Assembly (NCBI RefSeq): GCF_027186265.1
Contig: NZ_CP114176.1
Location: 992,001-1,056,000, forward strand
Direction: 5' to 3'
Source of the DNA: Lentibacillus daqui
Lineage (GTDB): Bacteria > Bacillota > Bacilli > Bacillales > Amphibacillaceae
Length of the DNA: 64,000 nucleotides
Position numbers and translations under genes: made by a program. Below, in pieces: positions 51,251 through 60,185 of the stretch. The first letter of the stretch is position 1. The number at the start of each line of letters is the position of its first letter. Below the pieces are notes generated by a model that searched no databases, had not been told where the DNA came from, and saw only the letters and a program-made list of their open reading frames with translations.

Positions 51251-51913
51251 ATGATAGGACGATTTAATTGGGCAGGTGTTATTGATTTTCTCCCGCAAAT
51301 TGTACAAGGTTTATATTATACGCTTCTCATTTCCGTACTGGGACTTTTTATTGGTTTTATTTTGGGAGCTATTTTCGGACTCGGACGCATTGCCAGGAAC
51401 AAAGTAATTTATTGGATTGCGAGTATCTACATTGAGGTCATCCGTGGAACGCCGGTACTTGTACAAGCTATCTGGATATTTTATGCCTTACCATTAATTA
51501 TTGGACATACATTCGAATCAGTTACAGCCGGTGTCATCGTCATTGCCTTAAATTCGGGTGCCTATATTGCTGAGATTGTCCGCGGTGCAGTACAGTCGAT
51601 TGAAAAAGGACAGATGGAGGCAGGGCGTTCACTCGGTTTGGATCACGGAAAAACGATGCGTTATGTGATCTGGCCTCAAGCATTTAAACGGATGATTCCG
51701 CCACTTGGCAATCAGTTTATTATTAGTATTAAAGATACCTCACTTTTATCCGTTATTCTTGTTCCAGAGCTGATTTTTCAGGGACGATTGATTGCAGCCA
51801 ATCACTTTAATGCAGTAGAAATTTACACAACCGTTGCCATGTTTTATTTGGTGATTACTTTAATTCTATCCTTTATTTTACGGTTTGTGGAAAGAAGGTT
51901 GGATATTCAATGA
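51251..51913 (+). CDS. Polar amino-acid ABC transporter permease
   Basis: 220 residues with about five helices, of the His/Glu/Gln/Arg permease class. Marks are FLPQIVQGLYYTLLISVLGLFIGFILGAIFGLGR at the start, IEVIRGTPVLVQAIWIFYALP and the EAA loop GQMEAGRSLGLDHGKTMRYVIWPQAFKRMIPPLGNQ. It forms the membrane channel with the adjacent ATPase. GAGAGGTG precedes the ATG. The stop overlaps the ATPase start by 4 bases. Confidence 0.93.
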   Translation: MIGRFNWAGVIDFLPQIVQGLYYTLLISVLGLFIGFILGAIFGLGRIARNKVIYWIASIYIEVIRGTPVLVQAIWIFYALPLIIGHTFESVTAGVIVIALNSGAYIAEIVRGAVQSIEKGQMEAGRSLGLDHGKTMRYVIWPQAFKRMIPPLGNQFIISIKDTSLLSVILVPELIFQGRLIAANHFNAVEIYTTVAMFYLVITLILSFILRFVERRLDIQ

Positions 51914-52632
51914 TTGAGGTGAAAAATTTATACAAAAAGTTTGGGGATTTGGAAGTATTAAAAGGAATTAACTGTCAAATTGCCGAACAAGAAGTTGTTT
52001 GTGTCATTGGCCCAAGTGGTTCCGGCAAAAGTACCTTCTTACGCTGTTTGAATATGCTGGAGGAAATGACCAGTGGTGATATTGTCGTCAATGGTCATCA
52101 TTTAAATGATCCCAAAACAAATATTAATATAGTGCGTACCGAGGTAGGTATGGTTTTTCAACAGTTTAATTTATTCCCACATCGTTCAGTTATGGAAAAT
52201 ATTATGCTGGCACCCAGGAAAGTTCTAAAACTGAGTAATCAAGAAACAAGAGATCGTGCTGTTAAATTATTGGGAAAAGTTGGCTTAAGTGATAAAGCAG
52301 ACATGTATCCCAGCCAATTATCAGGCGGCCAGCAACAGCGCGTGGCGATTGCCCGGGCACTTGCCATGGAGCCGAAAGTCATGCTATTTGATGAACCGAC
52401 ATCCGCGCTCGATCCGGAATTGGTTGGCGAGGTGCTTGAAGTCATGAAACAACTGGCTATTGAGGGAATGACCATGGTTGTGGTCACACATGAAATGGGC
52501 TTTGCCAGAGAGGTAGGGGACAGGGTGTTGTTTATGGACGAGGGGGTCATTATGGAAGAAGGGGATCCGCAGAAGATATTTACCAATCCCGAGTCTGAAC
52601 GAACACAAGGATTTTTGAATAAAATTTTATAA
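51910..52632 (+). CDS. Polar amino-acid ABC transporter ATP-binding protein (GlnQ-like)
   Basis: 240 residues. Walker A is GPSGSGKST, the Q-loop is VFQQFNLFPH, the signature is LSGGQQQRVAIARAL, Walker B is VMLFDEPTSALDPE and the switch His is in VVVTHEMGFARE. These are the standard features of GlnQ/HisP-type ATPases that power amino-acid uptake. It is last in the three-gene unit and is followed by a terminator. Confidence 0.94.
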   Translation: MIEVKNLYKKFGDLEVLKGINCQIAEQEVVCVIGPSGSGKSTFLRCLNMLEEMTSGDIVVNGHHLNDPKTNINIVRTEVGMVFQQFNLFPHRSVMENIMLAPRKVLKLSNQETRDRAVKLLGKVGLSDKADMYPSQLSGGQQQRVAIARALAMEPKVMLFDEPTSALDPELVGEVLEVMKQLAIEGMTMVVVTHEMGFAREVGDRVLFMDEGVIMEEGDPQKIFTNPESERTQGFLNKIL

Positions 52633-52637
52633 CATAT

Positions 52638-52690
52638 GGGGACAGTTCCCTGCCAAATTAACATATAAACGGCAGGAGACTGTCCTTTGT
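52638..52690 (+). terminator. Terminator of the amino-acid transporter operon
   Basis: ggacagt...ccctgcc (52640-52654) pairs with ggcagg...actgtcc (52671-52685) with a short internal mismatch, followed by a T-rich stretch. Confidence 0.75.
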
Positions 52691-52753
52691 TTAATAGTTG
52701 GACTTTTCGGGTAATCATCATCCAAAAGTCATTTTTAACCGAGGAGGAGTTTG

Positions 52754-54271
52754 ATGGATCATGAAAAAGAGGAGAAGAGGCGATTCAAACGACAAAATAA
52801 AAAGAAGAAACACAAACTGCATAGAGATGACATTACTGTTGTAGATAAAGATGTCGCAAAAAAAGCGGTGGTAGCAACCGCGATGGGCAATGCTATGGAA
52901 TGGTTTGACTTTGGGATTTACTCATATCTTGCAGCAACCATTGGAAAGGTGTTTTTCTCAGAAGCTGCAAGTGGAACACAGTTGATTTTTAGTTTTGCCA
53001 CGTTTGCTGTTGCCTTTCTTGTTCGCCCGATTGGAGGCATGTTTTTTGGAATGCTAGGGGATCGATTGGGTAGAAAAAAGATTTTGGCTATCACACTGAT
53101 CATGATGGCGCTTGCAACACTTGGCATTGGTATTATACCCAGTTATGCATCGATTGGTATTACTGCACCGATTTTGCTTTTGATCGCCCGGCTGGTACAG
53201 GGATTTTCAACTGGTGGCGAATACTCCGGCGCCATGACATTTATTGCTGAGTCTGCTCCAGATAAAAAACGTGGCATCATGGCTAGTGGATTGGAAGTTG
53301 GCACACTTGTCGGCTATATTGGCGGCTCAGGTATTGTGACACTATTAACTTTTATCTTAGGGTCAGAGACAATGCTTGCCTGGGGATGGCGAATTCCATT
53401 CTTAATTGCTGCACCAATTGGTTTTATTGGGTTATATTTGCGAACCCATTTAGAAGAATCACCAGCTTTTGAGAAGATGGAGCAAGAAAAGGAAAAGGCA
53501 GAAGAAGCAGATTCTGCACATCATGTTTCAATGAAAGATATTCTTATTCATCATCGCAGGCCATTGTTGATCGGACTAATTATCGTGTTTTTCTATAATG
53601 TGATTGACTATACCGTATTGACCTATATGCCTTCCCATTTAACAGCTGTACTCGGTTATGGTGAGACAAAAGGGTTGTTGTTGATATTGATCGTTATGTT
53701 TATTATGGTTCCATTGGTCATTCTGATGGGACACTTTGGTGACCGGATAGGGAATAAACGGATTATTCAGGGGAGCTTAATCGGGGTGATTATCCTTGCA
53801 ATTCCTGCCTTTATGTTAATTGACAGCGGTAATAATTGGCTGGTATTTGCCGGATTACTCGTCTTGGCTTTTTTGCTTGCTGCTCTACAAGGAACCATGC
53901 CATCTCAATTACCTTCATTGTTTTTTACGAATGTAAGATATGGCGGTCTGGCGATTACGTACAATATTTCCACCTCCCTGTTTGGTGGTACAGCACCACT
54001 CTTGATAGCCTGGCTTGTTGATATTACCGCGAGCAATTTGGCACCGGCCTATTACGTTGTATTTGCCTCTTTAGTAGGTATTGTGGTTGTTAGCTTTTTC
54101 CTTCAAAACACCTCTGGTAAACCATTACGCGGCTCCCCACCGGCAGTTGAGGAAAAACAGGAGATTCAGGAAGTACTGCAGGATGCTGAAGAAGATGGCT
54201 TATGGTGGCATGAAGAAAAACAGAAAATTGATGAACATATTAGTGAATTTGAAAACGGTCAGAAAGGCTAG
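52754..54271 (+). CDS. MFS metabolite:H+ symporter, ProP-like
   Basis: 505 residues. An unusually basic N-terminal tail (about 1-35; KKKKHK) and an acidic C-terminal tail (about 455-505, DAEEDGLWWHEEKQKIDE) flank 12 membrane helices. MHS-family marks are ATAMGNAMEWFDFGIYSYLA on helix 1, RPIGGMFFGMLGDRLGRKK in loop 2-3, and RLVQGFSTGGEYSGAMTFIAE. ProP-type carriers import proline, betaine and similar osmolytes. An osmolyte role fits the BCCT gene in the same window, though other MHS substrates (citrate, shikimate) are possible. A GAGGAGGAG site precedes the ATG. Confidence 0.88.
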   Translation: MDHEKEEKRRFKRQNKKKKHKLHRDDITVVDKDVAKKAVVATAMGNAMEWFDFGIYSYLAATIGKVFFSEAASGTQLIFSFATFAVAFLVRPIGGMFFGMLGDRLGRKKILAITLIMMALATLGIGIIPSYASIGITAPILLLIARLVQGFSTGGEYSGAMTFIAESAPDKKRGIMASGLEVGTLVGYIGGSGIVTLLTFILGSETMLAWGWRIPFLIAAPIGFIGLYLRTHLEESPAFEKMEQEKEKAEEADSAHHVSMKDILIHHRRPLLIGLIIVFFYNVIDYTVLTYMPSHLTAVLGYGETKGLLLILIVMFIMVPLVILMGHFGDRIGNKRIIQGSLIGVIILAIPAFMLIDSGNNWLVFAGLLVLAFLLAALQGTMPSQLPSLFFTNVRYGGLAITYNISTSLFGGTAPLLIAWLVDITASNLAPAYYVVFASLVGIVVVSFFLQNTSGKPLRGSPPAVEEKQEIQEVLQDAEEDGLWWHEEKQKIDEHISEFENGQKG

Positions 54272-54315
54272 AAAAAAGGAGGTACAATCCCATGTTGGAT
54301 TTGTACCTCTTTTTT
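54272..54315. terminator. Terminator after the ProP-like gene
   Basis: aaaaaaggaggtacaa (54272-54287) pairs perfectly with ttgtacctctttttt (54300-54314), with T runs on the right and A runs on the left. It can also serve the minus-strand coiled-coil gene. Confidence 0.88.
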
Positions 54316-54351
54316 GGATCTGGATGTAAATCTAAGAGGAATTTGAAGAGA

Positions 54352-54789
54352 TTAACGTTGTTTCAATATACGGATATCACTTTCATGTTCGTTGGAGCGC
54401 AAAGAAAGTGTTTCGATTATTTTTTCATGACGATGATTGCTTTGGACCAATGCATCAAGGGTTTCTGAATTAAGGGCTATTTGCTCATAGTTACGATTAA
54501 CGGTTCTTTTTAGCTCATCCAAATCATCTTTTATCGGAACAAGGTCATCTTTGGTAGCCATATGATCGAGATCGGATTTTGAAGCCATGGAAGCCAGGTC
54601 ATCTTTGGTAGCCATATGATTGAGATCGGATTTTGAAGCCATGGAAGCCAAATCCTCTTTAGTAACCATGTTATTGAGATCCTCTTTGGTAGCCACAGAA
54701 GCCAGATCTTCCTTAGTTGCCATATTACCGAGACTGGATTTAATATCTTTGATTTCTTCAGCCAATTGCTCAAGAATTTGCTCGCTCAT
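54352..54789 (-). CDS. Coiled-coil protein with seven nonapeptide repeats
   Basis: 145 residues from ATG 54789 (AAGGAGGTG site; the longer frame to 54810 lacks one). After EQILEQLAEEIKDIKSSLGN come seven 9-residue units of the form (M/V)-A-T/S-K-E/D/S-D-L-x-x, for example MATKEDLAS, VATKEDLNN, MASKSDLNH and MATKDDLAS. A helical part (DDLDELKRTVNRNYEQIALNSETLDALVQ) follows to the end. There are no membrane or signal segments, so it is probably cytoplasmic and forms a long coiled coil. Proteins with such KEDL-type repeats are found across bacilli with no set function. The 54-bp DNA repeat inside (about 54545-54655) suggests recent unit gain. Confidence 0.75.
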   Translation of the reverse strand: MSEQILEQLAEEIKDIKSSLGNMATKEDLASVATKEDLNNMVTKEDLASMASKSDLNHMATKDDLASMASKSDLDHMATKDDLVPIKDDLDELKRTVNRNYEQIALNSETLDALVQSNHRHEKIIETLSLRSNEHESDIRILKQR

Positions 54790-55048
54790 CCTAACACCTC
54801 CTTCTTCCAAAAATTAAATCTGCCTATAATATATCATGGTCGCGTATGTTACACAATTCGCCAAAAATCCTCAGAGATGTATTAAAATTTGATAATACAA
54901 GCCACATTAACAAGGAAAATCTAAAAATCAATGTCAATAACGTAAATTTAAGTTTCATAGCGATACAGAAACATAAAAGTATGTAATTGGCAAATCATTT
55001 CAAGCACCCATAAAAACGCGTTCGAAACTTCTTTATCAGTGTTTAAAC

Positions 55049-56083
55049 TCATTCCGTCGTAAATGTATATGCCGTTTGCTGGTGGTAGGTTTCTCCGGGG
55101 TTCAGCATTATTCCGGGAATACCATGATGATGCAATGACGCGGGGGATGCTTGGGTTTCAAAACAGACCCCAAGATGTTTCCGTGATGACCCACCTTTTA
55201 AAGCAATCCCGTCACCCAACCCATTGCCTGTATACATAACCATACCAGGCTGACTGGTTTCAATCGTTAAGAACCGCCCTGCATTTGGTTCATGGACAAC
55301 CACTTTTTTGGGCTGATTATCCCAGATAAAATAATGATCATACCCTCCACCAGCAATCCGATTTTGCTCAATCGAATCCGTAAAACCATCGCACAATTTT
55401 CGACCACCACTAAAATCAAAATTGGTTCCGGCTGCAGTAAATGTTTTCCCGGTTGGTATTAATGCGCCATCAAGTTCCAGAACGCGTGGGGCAGTAAAGG
55501 TAACATGATGGTTATCCACTGTTGACTGTAAATCTCCGGATAAATTGAAATAGGAATGGTTGGTTAACGTCAATGGTGTTATTTGGTCGGTTGTTCCCTG
55601 ATAATCGAGTTCAAGTTTATTTTCCGTGGCATAGAGCGTATAGGTCATGTTAACAAGCACACGACCGGGATACCCGCCATCTTTATCAGGACTTGTGTAA
55701 GAAAGTTTTACCCCAACAGCCTGATCATTCCGGAATGGTTTGGCATCCCAGGTAACGGAATGAAACCCATGGGATCCTCCATGTAAATGATGAGGGGCCT
55801 CGTTTTTTTCCAATTGATAAGTCTGCCCGCCTAATGAAAACGACGCATGTTCAATTCTGCCAGCTACCCGGCCAATAATTGCTCCGAAAAAATTCGGGTT
55901 ATCTTTATAATTGGCAACATCCTTGTAGCCCAATACCACGTTTTCCGGCTTATCATCCTTATCGGGAACCTTCATTTCGGTAATGATTCCGCCATAATTC
56001 AGGATTTTGACCGACATTCCATGATCATTGGCAAGGGTGTATTCCATCCAGTTATTGTATATGTTCTGTTGCGAAATATTCAT
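55049..56083 (-). CDS. galM: Aldose 1-epimerase (mutarotase) GalM
   Basis: 344 residues of the GalM fold. YTLANDHGMSVKILNYGGIITEMKVPD at the start, the catalytic-region NEAPHHLHGGSHGFHSVTWD (His residues near 94 and 100), TLTNHSYFNLSGD (His near 172) and the Glu of GVCFETQASPASLH near 305 are all visible. It interconverts alpha and beta anomers of galactose for GalK. It starts 4 bases after galT and is last in the gal operon. The 260-base gap downstream holds no gene or clear terminator. Confidence 0.94.
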   Translation of the reverse strand: MNISQQNIYNNWMEYTLANDHGMSVKILNYGGIITEMKVPDKDDKPENVVLGYKDVANYKDNPNFFGAIIGRVAGRIEHASFSLGGQTYQLEKNEAPHHLHGGSHGFHSVTWDAKPFRNDQAVGVKLSYTSPDKDGGYPGRVLVNMTYTLYATENKLELDYQGTTDQITPLTLTNHSYFNLSGDLQSTVDNHHVTFTAPRVLELDGALIPTGKTFTAAGTNFDFSGGRKLCDGFTDSIEQNRIAGGGYDHYFIWDNQPKKVVVHEPNAGRFLTIETSQPGMVMYTGNGLGDGIALKGGSSRKHLGVCFETQASPASLHHHGIPGIMLNPGETYHQQTAYTFTTE

Positions 56084-56087
56084 CCCG

Positions 56088-57575
56088 TTACACCTCTTTA
56101 TTCAATGTGTTAATAAATCGTTCGAATGCTGATTTGTTTTTGAAGACACCGGCATCTTCCAGCACTCGGGAAAATTTCTTGGCCAGTTCGGTTTGTAAAA
56201 TGGTATCAGCTTGAACAGAGCTCTTAATCGTACCATAAGTGTGTTTCAATTTCTGGGCCCAATCCTGATGGTATGCTGCAACATGAATGATGTCCCCGCC
56301 AAGTAAATATTGTCTAATGCCCCGTAGTTCATCCTTGAGCCGGGCAGGGAGAACCGCCAGACCCATCACTTCAATCAGCCCGATGTTTTCCTTTTTAATA
56401 TGTTGCACGTCGGCATGGGGGTGAAAAATACCCAATGGATGTTCATCAGATATCCGGTTATTCCGTAACACTAAATCTAATTCATGTTTTCCATCACGCA
56501 TGCGGGCAATTGGTGTGATGGTATTATGCGGTGTGTCACCCGAATAAGCTTCAATATTTGCCCGCGAATCAGTATAAGTGCGCCAAGTCTGCAACACATG
56601 ATCAGCCGCTTCCAGTAACGGTTCAGCATCGACACTTGTCAGGCGAATGACTGATAATGGCCAGTTCAACACCGAGGCGGTAACTTGATCAAATGATTGT
56701 AGTTGGAAACGAAATGCCTCTGTAGCCTTGGTCATCGCAAATTCATACCGGCCACCTTGATAATGGTCATGGCTTAAAATTGACCCACCAACGATTGGTA
56801 AATCCGCGTTAGAACCAAGAAAATAGTGCGGAAACTTAGTTGTAAATTGTATGAGCCGTTGAAACGCATTTTTATCAATTTTCATTGGGCGATGTTTTTC
56901 AGCAAGAACAATGCAATGTTCGTTGTAATAGACATATGGCGAATACTGCAAATACCAATTTTCCCCCAACAGGTCGACCGGAATCACCCGATGGTTGGAC
57001 CTTGCTGGATGTCCCGTTCGTCCGGCGTATCCCTCATTTTCCACACATAAGGGACACTTTGGATACGCAACTGTTTGTTTTAATTCCCGTTCACGCTTGA
57101 TTTGTTCGGGATCTTTTTCCGGTTTGGACAGGTTAATGGTAATATCCATTTCGCCGTATTTTGTATCAGCCTTGAAGTGGATATTTTTCCGAATCCGATT
57201 CATTTGAATGTAATTACTGTTTTGGCTAAGTTGGTAAAAATAATCAGTTGCTGCATCCGGTGAATTCCGGACCTTGTTATGAAATATTGATCGGATAACG
57301 GATGGACGGGCAACGAAACAGTTCATGATATCCGCTGCCAGCATTTCCTTTTCGTCAAATATATCGTGAATTATTTGTTGGTGAATGGCGTAATCAACCA
57401 ATTTTCCCAATAAATCGGGTATCTCACCGGTTGTGATTTCTGCTAACCGTTCAGGAAATGCATCCAATTTTAGTAAATGCATTACCTGATTACGAGAATA
57501 AATATGGTCAGCAGGTTCGATTAATTGTCGATCGATTGCGGCTTGAACAAGTCCTTCCAAATCTTGATAAATCAT
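56088..57575 (-). CDS. galT: UDP-glucose:hexose-1-phosphate uridylyltransferase, Firmicutes-type GalT
   Basis: 495 residues, the long GalT type found in Bacillus and Lactobacillus. GRTGHPARSNHRVIPVDLLGENWYLQYSPYVYYNEHCIVLAEKHRPMKID lies near 200-250, the SILSHDHYQGGRYEFAM segment near 275, and the DLVLRNNRISDEHPLGIFHPHADVQHIKKENIGLIEVMG segment near 395. It exchanges UMP between UDP-glucose and galactose-1-phosphate in the Leloir pathway. It begins 5 bases after the galE stop, implying coupling. Confidence 0.95.
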   Translation of the reverse strand: MIYQDLEGLVQAAIDRQLIEPADHIYSRNQVMHLLKLDAFPERLAEITTGEIPDLLGKLVDYAIHQQIIHDIFDEKEMLAADIMNCFVARPSVIRSIFHNKVRNSPDAATDYFYQLSQNSNYIQMNRIRKNIHFKADTKYGEMDITINLSKPEKDPEQIKRERELKQTVAYPKCPLCVENEGYAGRTGHPARSNHRVIPVDLLGENWYLQYSPYVYYNEHCIVLAEKHRPMKIDKNAFQRLIQFTTKFPHYFLGSNADLPIVGGSILSHDHYQGGRYEFAMTKATEAFRFQLQSFDQVTASVLNWPLSVIRLTSVDAEPLLEAADHVLQTWRTYTDSRANIEAYSGDTPHNTITPIARMRDGKHELDLVLRNNRISDEHPLGIFHPHADVQHIKKENIGLIEVMGLAVLPARLKDELRGIRQYLLGGDIIHVAAYHQDWAQKLKHTYGTIKSSVQADTILQTELAKKFSRVLEDAGVFKNKSAFERFINTLNKEV

Positions 57576-57580
57576 AAAAG

Positions 57581-58573
57581 TTACTCCTCCCCATAGCCAT
57601 GTGGATGGGACTTATGCCAGTTCCATGCATCTTGCATAATCGTGGTAATCGATGTCCTGGTTGGATTCCAGCCGAGCGTGCGTTTAACCTTGTCAGAACT
57701 TGCAATTAATGTGCTTGGGTCACCAGGGCGTCGTTTGCCAATCTCGGCGGGAATAGCTTTGTCAGTAACGGTACGTGCGGTTTGAATCATTTCCTTAACG
57801 GAGAATCCCTGGCTGCTTCCAAGATTGAAAATGTCACTTTTACCTCCATTTTGTAAATAATCCAGTGCCTTTACGTGAGCTTGAATCAGGTCCTCGACAT
57901 GGACATAGTCACGGATGCAAGTTCCATCGGGAGTATGATAGTCATCTCCGAAAATAGTGATGGACTGCCTTTGTCCGAGAGCGGCTTGTAAAATAATGGG
58001 GACCAGATGTGTCTCTGGACGGTGATCTTCGCCGATTTCACCTGAGCTCCGGGCACCGGCTACATTAAAATAGCGCAATGAAACATAGCGAATATCATGG
58101 GCTTTTTCGGTCCATTTCATGATCTTTTCCATAGTTAATTTAGTTTCACCATAGGCGTTTTCAGGATTTGTGGGCGTTGTTTCAGAAATTGGCACTGTTT
58201 CAGGTTCGCCATACGTTGCTGCGGTGGAAGAGAATACAATATGCTTCACATGGTATTCAGCCATCACCCGTAATAAGACCTGTGTACCATAAACATTATT
58301 ATCAAAATATTTTAGTGGATCCTCCATCGATTCTCCAACTAGTGAATTGGCCGCAAAATGGATCACCGCATCAATCGACTCGTTGTCAAATACCTGACGT
58401 AAGAAACTAATGTCACGGATATCTCCCTGATAAAAAGTAGCCTTTGGATGGATCGCTTTCTTATGTCCGGTTTCCAAACTGTCAACAACGACAACCTGTT
58501 TTCCTTGATCAATGAGCTGATACACTGCATGCGAACCAATATAGCCGGCACCACCTGGAACTAATATACTCAT
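57581..58573 (-). CDS. galE: UDP-glucose 4-epimerase GalE
   Basis: 330 residues of an extended short-chain dehydrogenase. The NAD motif is VPGGAGYIGSHAVYQL. The catalytic Ser is in FSSTAATYGEP, and the Tyr and Lys are in YGETKLTMEKI (the YxxxK motif). It interconverts UDP-galactose and UDP-glucose. The ribosome site (AAGGGAG) remains intact downstream of the repeat element that separates galE from galK. Full-length and intact. Confidence 0.96.
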   Translation of the reverse strand: MSILVPGGAGYIGSHAVYQLIDQGKQVVVVDSLETGHKKAIHPKATFYQGDIRDISFLRQVFDNESIDAVIHFAANSLVGESMEDPLKYFDNNVYGTQVLLRVMAEYHVKHIVFSSTAATYGEPETVPISETTPTNPENAYGETKLTMEKIMKWTEKAHDIRYVSLRYFNVAGARSSGEIGEDHRPETHLVPIILQAALGQRQSITIFGDDYHTPDGTCIRDYVHVEDLIQAHVKALDYLQNGGKSDIFNLGSSQGFSVKEMIQTARTVTDKAIPAEIGKRRPGDPSTLIASSDKVKRTLGWNPTRTSITTIMQDAWNWHKSHPHGYGEE

Positions 58574-58593
58574 TTTACTATACTCCCTTGTAG

Positions 58594-58806
58594 AGGATGT
58601 TCAAAAAGTCCGGTAAAAATGACGTGCCCCTGCAAAAGGGGTATGCCGACGCCTGAGCGCAAGCCCGTTTTTAGTCGGCCTTCCTTTGAAAAAGCTCGTT
58701 GGCTTGCTTTTCCGCTCCTCATGTACCTTTTATGTACACTCCGGTGCTCAAAGCTACGCCACCTTGAACTTCTCGGTCCTTTTTATCCTCCTTTTTGAAC
58801 ACTCAC
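58594..58806 (-). mobile_element. 213-bp MITE-like element, copy B, inside the gal operon
   Basis: It runs from aggatgttcaaaaag (58594-58608) to ctttttgaacactcac (58791-58806), the exact inverse of the element at 27098-27310, of equal length and with about a dozen differences by eye. It ends one base before the galK stop codon and begins about 20 bases before the galE start, so it fills the whole galK-galE gap. No clear target duplication remains here. Transcription of galETM must pass through it unless it brings its own promoter. Confidence 0.88.
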
Positions 58807-59967
58807 TTATATTTGTTTTGCACCATCATGGATGGAAGCTATATAGAATGTTGCATCATATCCGACGGTTTCACGATAGGTTTTGTTTACCTGCTGTTTG
58901 AAAGCAGCTATTTTATCTTTTTCTACAATGGCGATGGCACATCCACCAAACCCGGCCCCGGTCATCCGTGCCCCAATAACGCCATCTTGTTTCCAGGCCG
59001 TATGGACAATGGTATCAAGTTCTATGCCGGTTACTTCATAATTATGCTGCAGTGAATGGTGAGATTCATTCATTAGTTTGCCAAAGCCAATTAAATCGCC
59101 AGCCTGTAATTTTCTTAATGCTTGTTTCGTCCGTTCATTTTCAGTCACAGCGTGTTTTGCCCGCAAACGGTTTGTTTTATCACGAATTAGGTGTTGATGC
59201 GCTTGGAATTTTTCCGTTGATAATTCTCCAAGACTTTGAATATCAAGCGTTGTTTGTAAATCGTTTAGCGCCTGATTACATTGTTCCCTGCGTTCATTAT
59301 ATTTCGAACCGGCAAGTGTCCGCTGTTTGTTGGAATTAATAATCATAATGCTGTAGTTTTCCAATTTGATTGGTGCATATTGGTAATTCAATGTTTGGCA
59401 ATCCAGCAGCATGGCATGATCCTGCTTTCCCATCCCAACCGCAAACTGATCCATGATGCCACTATTTACGCCAATATATTTGTTTTCCACCTTTTGTCCC
59501 AACTGGATCATCTGGATACGATCGATATTAAAGTTAAATAGATTTTCCAATAGTACCCCGGTTACCATTTCAATTGATGCTGACGAGGACAAGCCAGCGC
59601 TGTTAGGGATTTCCCCATAGAATAGAATGTCCGCGCCGCTGGTAATCGGGTGACCCATGTCTATCATGTATTTTATCATACCTTTTGGATAATTGGCCCA
59701 ATCATCTTGTTCATGATAATCCAATTTATTGAGATCACATTCAATAATTCCGCTTGATGGAAAGTTTAAAGAGTAGAAGCGAAAACGTCGATCGGTTCTT
59801 TTGCTGCCTAACGCATACGTACCAAAGGAAATAGCAGCCGGAAATACGTGACCACCATTATAATCGGTATGTTCCCCGATTAAATTAATCCTGCCAGGTG
59901 CAAAAAACAAAGCAGGTTGTTTGTCTGTCCGGAATATGTCCTGATATGTTGCAAATAAATCCTCCAT
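58807..59967 (-). CDS. galK: Galactokinase GalK
   Basis: 386 residues of a GHMP kinase. The galactokinase signature is APGRINLIGEHTDYNGGHVFPAAI near 25-48, the ATP loop is NSAGLSSSASIEM near 120, and MTGAGFGGCAIAIVEKD is near 340. It phosphorylates galactose at C1. It is the first gene of galKETM, with a promoter and a cre-like site in the divergent region. A GGGGGCATC-type site precedes the ATG. The stop codon abuts the repeat element. Confidence 0.96.
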   Translation of the reverse strand: MEDLFATYQDIFRTDKQPALFFAPGRINLIGEHTDYNGGHVFPAAISFGTYALGSKRTDRRFRFYSLNFPSSGIIECDLNKLDYHEQDDWANYPKGMIKYMIDMGHPITSGADILFYGEIPNSAGLSSSASIEMVTGVLLENLFNFNIDRIQMIQLGQKVENKYIGVNSGIMDQFAVGMGKQDHAMLLDCQTLNYQYAPIKLENYSIMIINSNKQRTLAGSKYNERREQCNQALNDLQTTLDIQSLGELSTEKFQAHQHLIRDKTNRLRAKHAVTENERTKQALRKLQAGDLIGFGKLMNESHHSLQHNYEVTGIELDTIVHTAWKQDGVIGARMTGAGFGGCAIAIVEKDKIAAFKQQVNKTYRETVGYDATFYIASIHDGAKQI

Positions 59968-60023
59968 CCCGATGCCCCCTTGTAAAGGATCATTTTTTAT
60001 TCGAAAATAAAAGCAATACCTTT

Positions 60024-60052
60024 ATTCTACTATGAAAGCGATTTTACATCAA
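60024..60052 (-). promoter_or_regulatory. galK promoter with cre/LacI-type operator in the spacer
   Basis: On the minus strand TTGATG (60047-60052), a 17-bp spacer and TAGAAT (60024-60029) form a vegetative promoter. The spacer is filled by TGAAAGCGATTTTA (60033-60046, read on the plus strand), which matches 13 of 14 positions of the catabolite-responsive element TGWAANCGNTNWCA. Binding of CcpA or of the divergent GalR-like regulator would block RNA polymerase directly. Confidence 0.65.
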
Positions 60053-60135
60053 TAAAAAATCGTAATTTATTAGTGAAAAAACAATATAATTTTACTCAAA
60101 TATGGCGATGATTTAAATATTTTACAAGCATTAAG

Positions 60136-60149
60136 TGAAAGCGTATACT
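60136..60149 (+). promoter_or_regulatory. Second cre/GalR-like operator upstream of the sugar symporter
   Basis: TGAAAGCGTATACT shares TGAAAGCG with the site in the galK promoter, 103 bases away, and matches the cre consensus at 12 of 14 positions. It lies about 36 bases before the symporter ATG, inside the untranslated leader, and could be a roadblock or loop partner. Assignment to CcpA or GalR is open. Confidence 0.45.
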
Positions 60150-60185
60150 CAAAACTACAAAATATATGAGAAGGGAATGACCAAA

